From the NCBI GenBank assembly GCA_937897245.1, contig CALCBO010000174.1:1-28654 (forward strand): 28,654 nt of DNA. The letters run 5' to 3'. The DNA is from an uncultured Caryophanales bacterium. Its GTDB lineage: Bacteria; Bacillota_I; Bacilli_A; RF39; UBA660. Every line of letters begins with the position of its first letter. Position 1 is the stretch's first letter. A model generated the notes under the pieces. That model saw only the letters and a program-made list of their open reading frames with translations, did no database searches and was not told the DNA's origin. Position numbers and translations under genes: made by a program. Shown one piece after another: positions 28,373 through 28,654 of this stretch.

Positions 28373-28402
28373 ATTATATCATATATATTATTATATTGTC
28401 GC
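28373..28402 (-). promoter_or_regulatory. Repeated promoter, copy 1 (rightmost)
   Basis: GCGACA (28397-28402), 18 bases, TGA-TATAAT (28373-28378). It is the first leftward promoter, at the right edge of the element-like sequence. Confidence 0.82.
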
Positions 28403-28411
28403 TTTTTTTAA

Positions 28412-28654
28412 AAAATATACTACTTTACAAAAAAATGTAAAATATATTATAATGATACAGTACTATTTGAAGGTAAAGAAATGTATTTGGGAAGCAGAGA
28501 TGCTTATCTTCTTCCACTCAATCTAAAAATTAATCAGTATGTGCTTCTTTATTCAACTGCGGAGATATATCGTTACAATGACGCTTATATTCAGTTTAGG
28601 TTGACTCAACCACAAGATGAGATGGTATTTGAAGGTGTTGTTTTGTTTAGACAA
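28412..28654 (+). pseudogene. Host-like gene fragment, apparently interrupted at its 5' end; carbohydrate-enzyme-like
   Basis: The only substantial plus-strand coding region, cut by the window end. The frame is open from 28412 without a start codon; an ATG at 28481 has GAAGG upstream. The sequence (VLFEGKEMYLGSRDAYLLPL, then QYVLLYSTAEIYRY, FRLTQPQDEMVFEGVVLFR) resembles internal beta-sandwich parts of large glycoside hydrolases such as beta-galactosidases (G-x-RDA-x-LLP, LLYSTAE). It lacks the N-terminal domains and has higher G+C (about 35 % in sampled lines). I read it as a chromosomal gene split by the element; a true start at 28481 cannot be excluded. Confidence 0.5.
28424..28441. other. 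Possible attachment core at the element boundary
   Basis: TTTACA, six A, then TGTAAA: inverted 6-base arms around a 6-base centre, between the last element feature and the host-like frame. Tyrosine recombinases of the Tn916 type use AT-rich inverted arms around a 6-base coupling sequence. The match is by shape only. TTTACA also forms a possible rightward promoter with TATAAT (28448-28453, 18-base spacer). Confidence 0.3.

Noticed and set aside
1..28654. Alternative genetic code (TGA as tryptophan)
   Set aside because: TGG is used throughout for Trp, and TGA ends the gene at 9524 in an ATGA overlap, so the standard code holds.
1..28654. CRISPR arrays, tRNA or rRNA genes, insertion sequences
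   Set aside because: No regularly spaced repeats of the right size, no cloverleaf or ribosomal sequence, and no transposase gene were seen by eye.

Overview
The window is a compact, very AT-rich block (about 27 % G+C in lines I sampled) of roughly 74 short genes. All lie on the minus strand, are packed end to end or overlap by a few bases, and use strong AGGAGG-type ribosome sites. TAA, TAG and TGA all act as stops, so the standard bacterial code applies. The promoters, the ribosome sites, a Gram-positive-type LexA palindrome and several protein families known from mobile elements of gut Firmicutes point to a low-GC Firmicute (Bacilli or Clostridia) carrying an integrated mobile element, either a prophage or an integrative conjugative element (ICE).

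Layout, in the direction of transcription (right to left). At the far right, a plus-strand fragment (about 28412-28654) of different composition reads like the inside of a host carbohydrate-enzyme gene; the element boundary is probably near 28403-28480. Next comes a control-like zone (28075-28402) with nested palindromes, a CGAAC-N4-GTTCG box, iteron-like direct repeats and the first promoter. From 28011 down to about 8700 lie some 50 small genes in about 18 short transcription units. From 8700 to 870, 25 genes form one long run. The last gene, cut by the window edge, is a tyrosine recombinase with its own consensus promoter.

The outstanding feature is a set of 18 near-identical promoters. 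Each has GCGACA, exactly 18 bases, then TATAAT (once TAAAAT), and 17 of 18 carry an extended -10 TGN. They sit at gene borders so that the GCGACA box overlaps or abuts the 3' end of the preceding gene. Several unrelated proteins therefore end in Ser-Asp-Asn or Ser-Asp-Lys. This looks like an element-specific regulon. I see no convincing intrinsic terminators between units, so transcription probably accumulates leftwards.

Few products can be named: the integrase, an HNH-like protein with a C-terminal helix-turn-helix, a YubB/Api92 ferredoxin-like protein, a PcfJ-like protein, a papain-like Cys-His-Asp protein, and a DUF4241-like protein. Many others are strongly acidic proteins of 45-200 residues, some with sequence patterns I recognise from accessory regions of Firmicute ICEs and phages. 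No terminase, capsid, relaxase, type IV secretion or replication genes are present. The block is best described as an accessory or early (host-takeover or anti-defence-like) region of a larger element; that role is inference.
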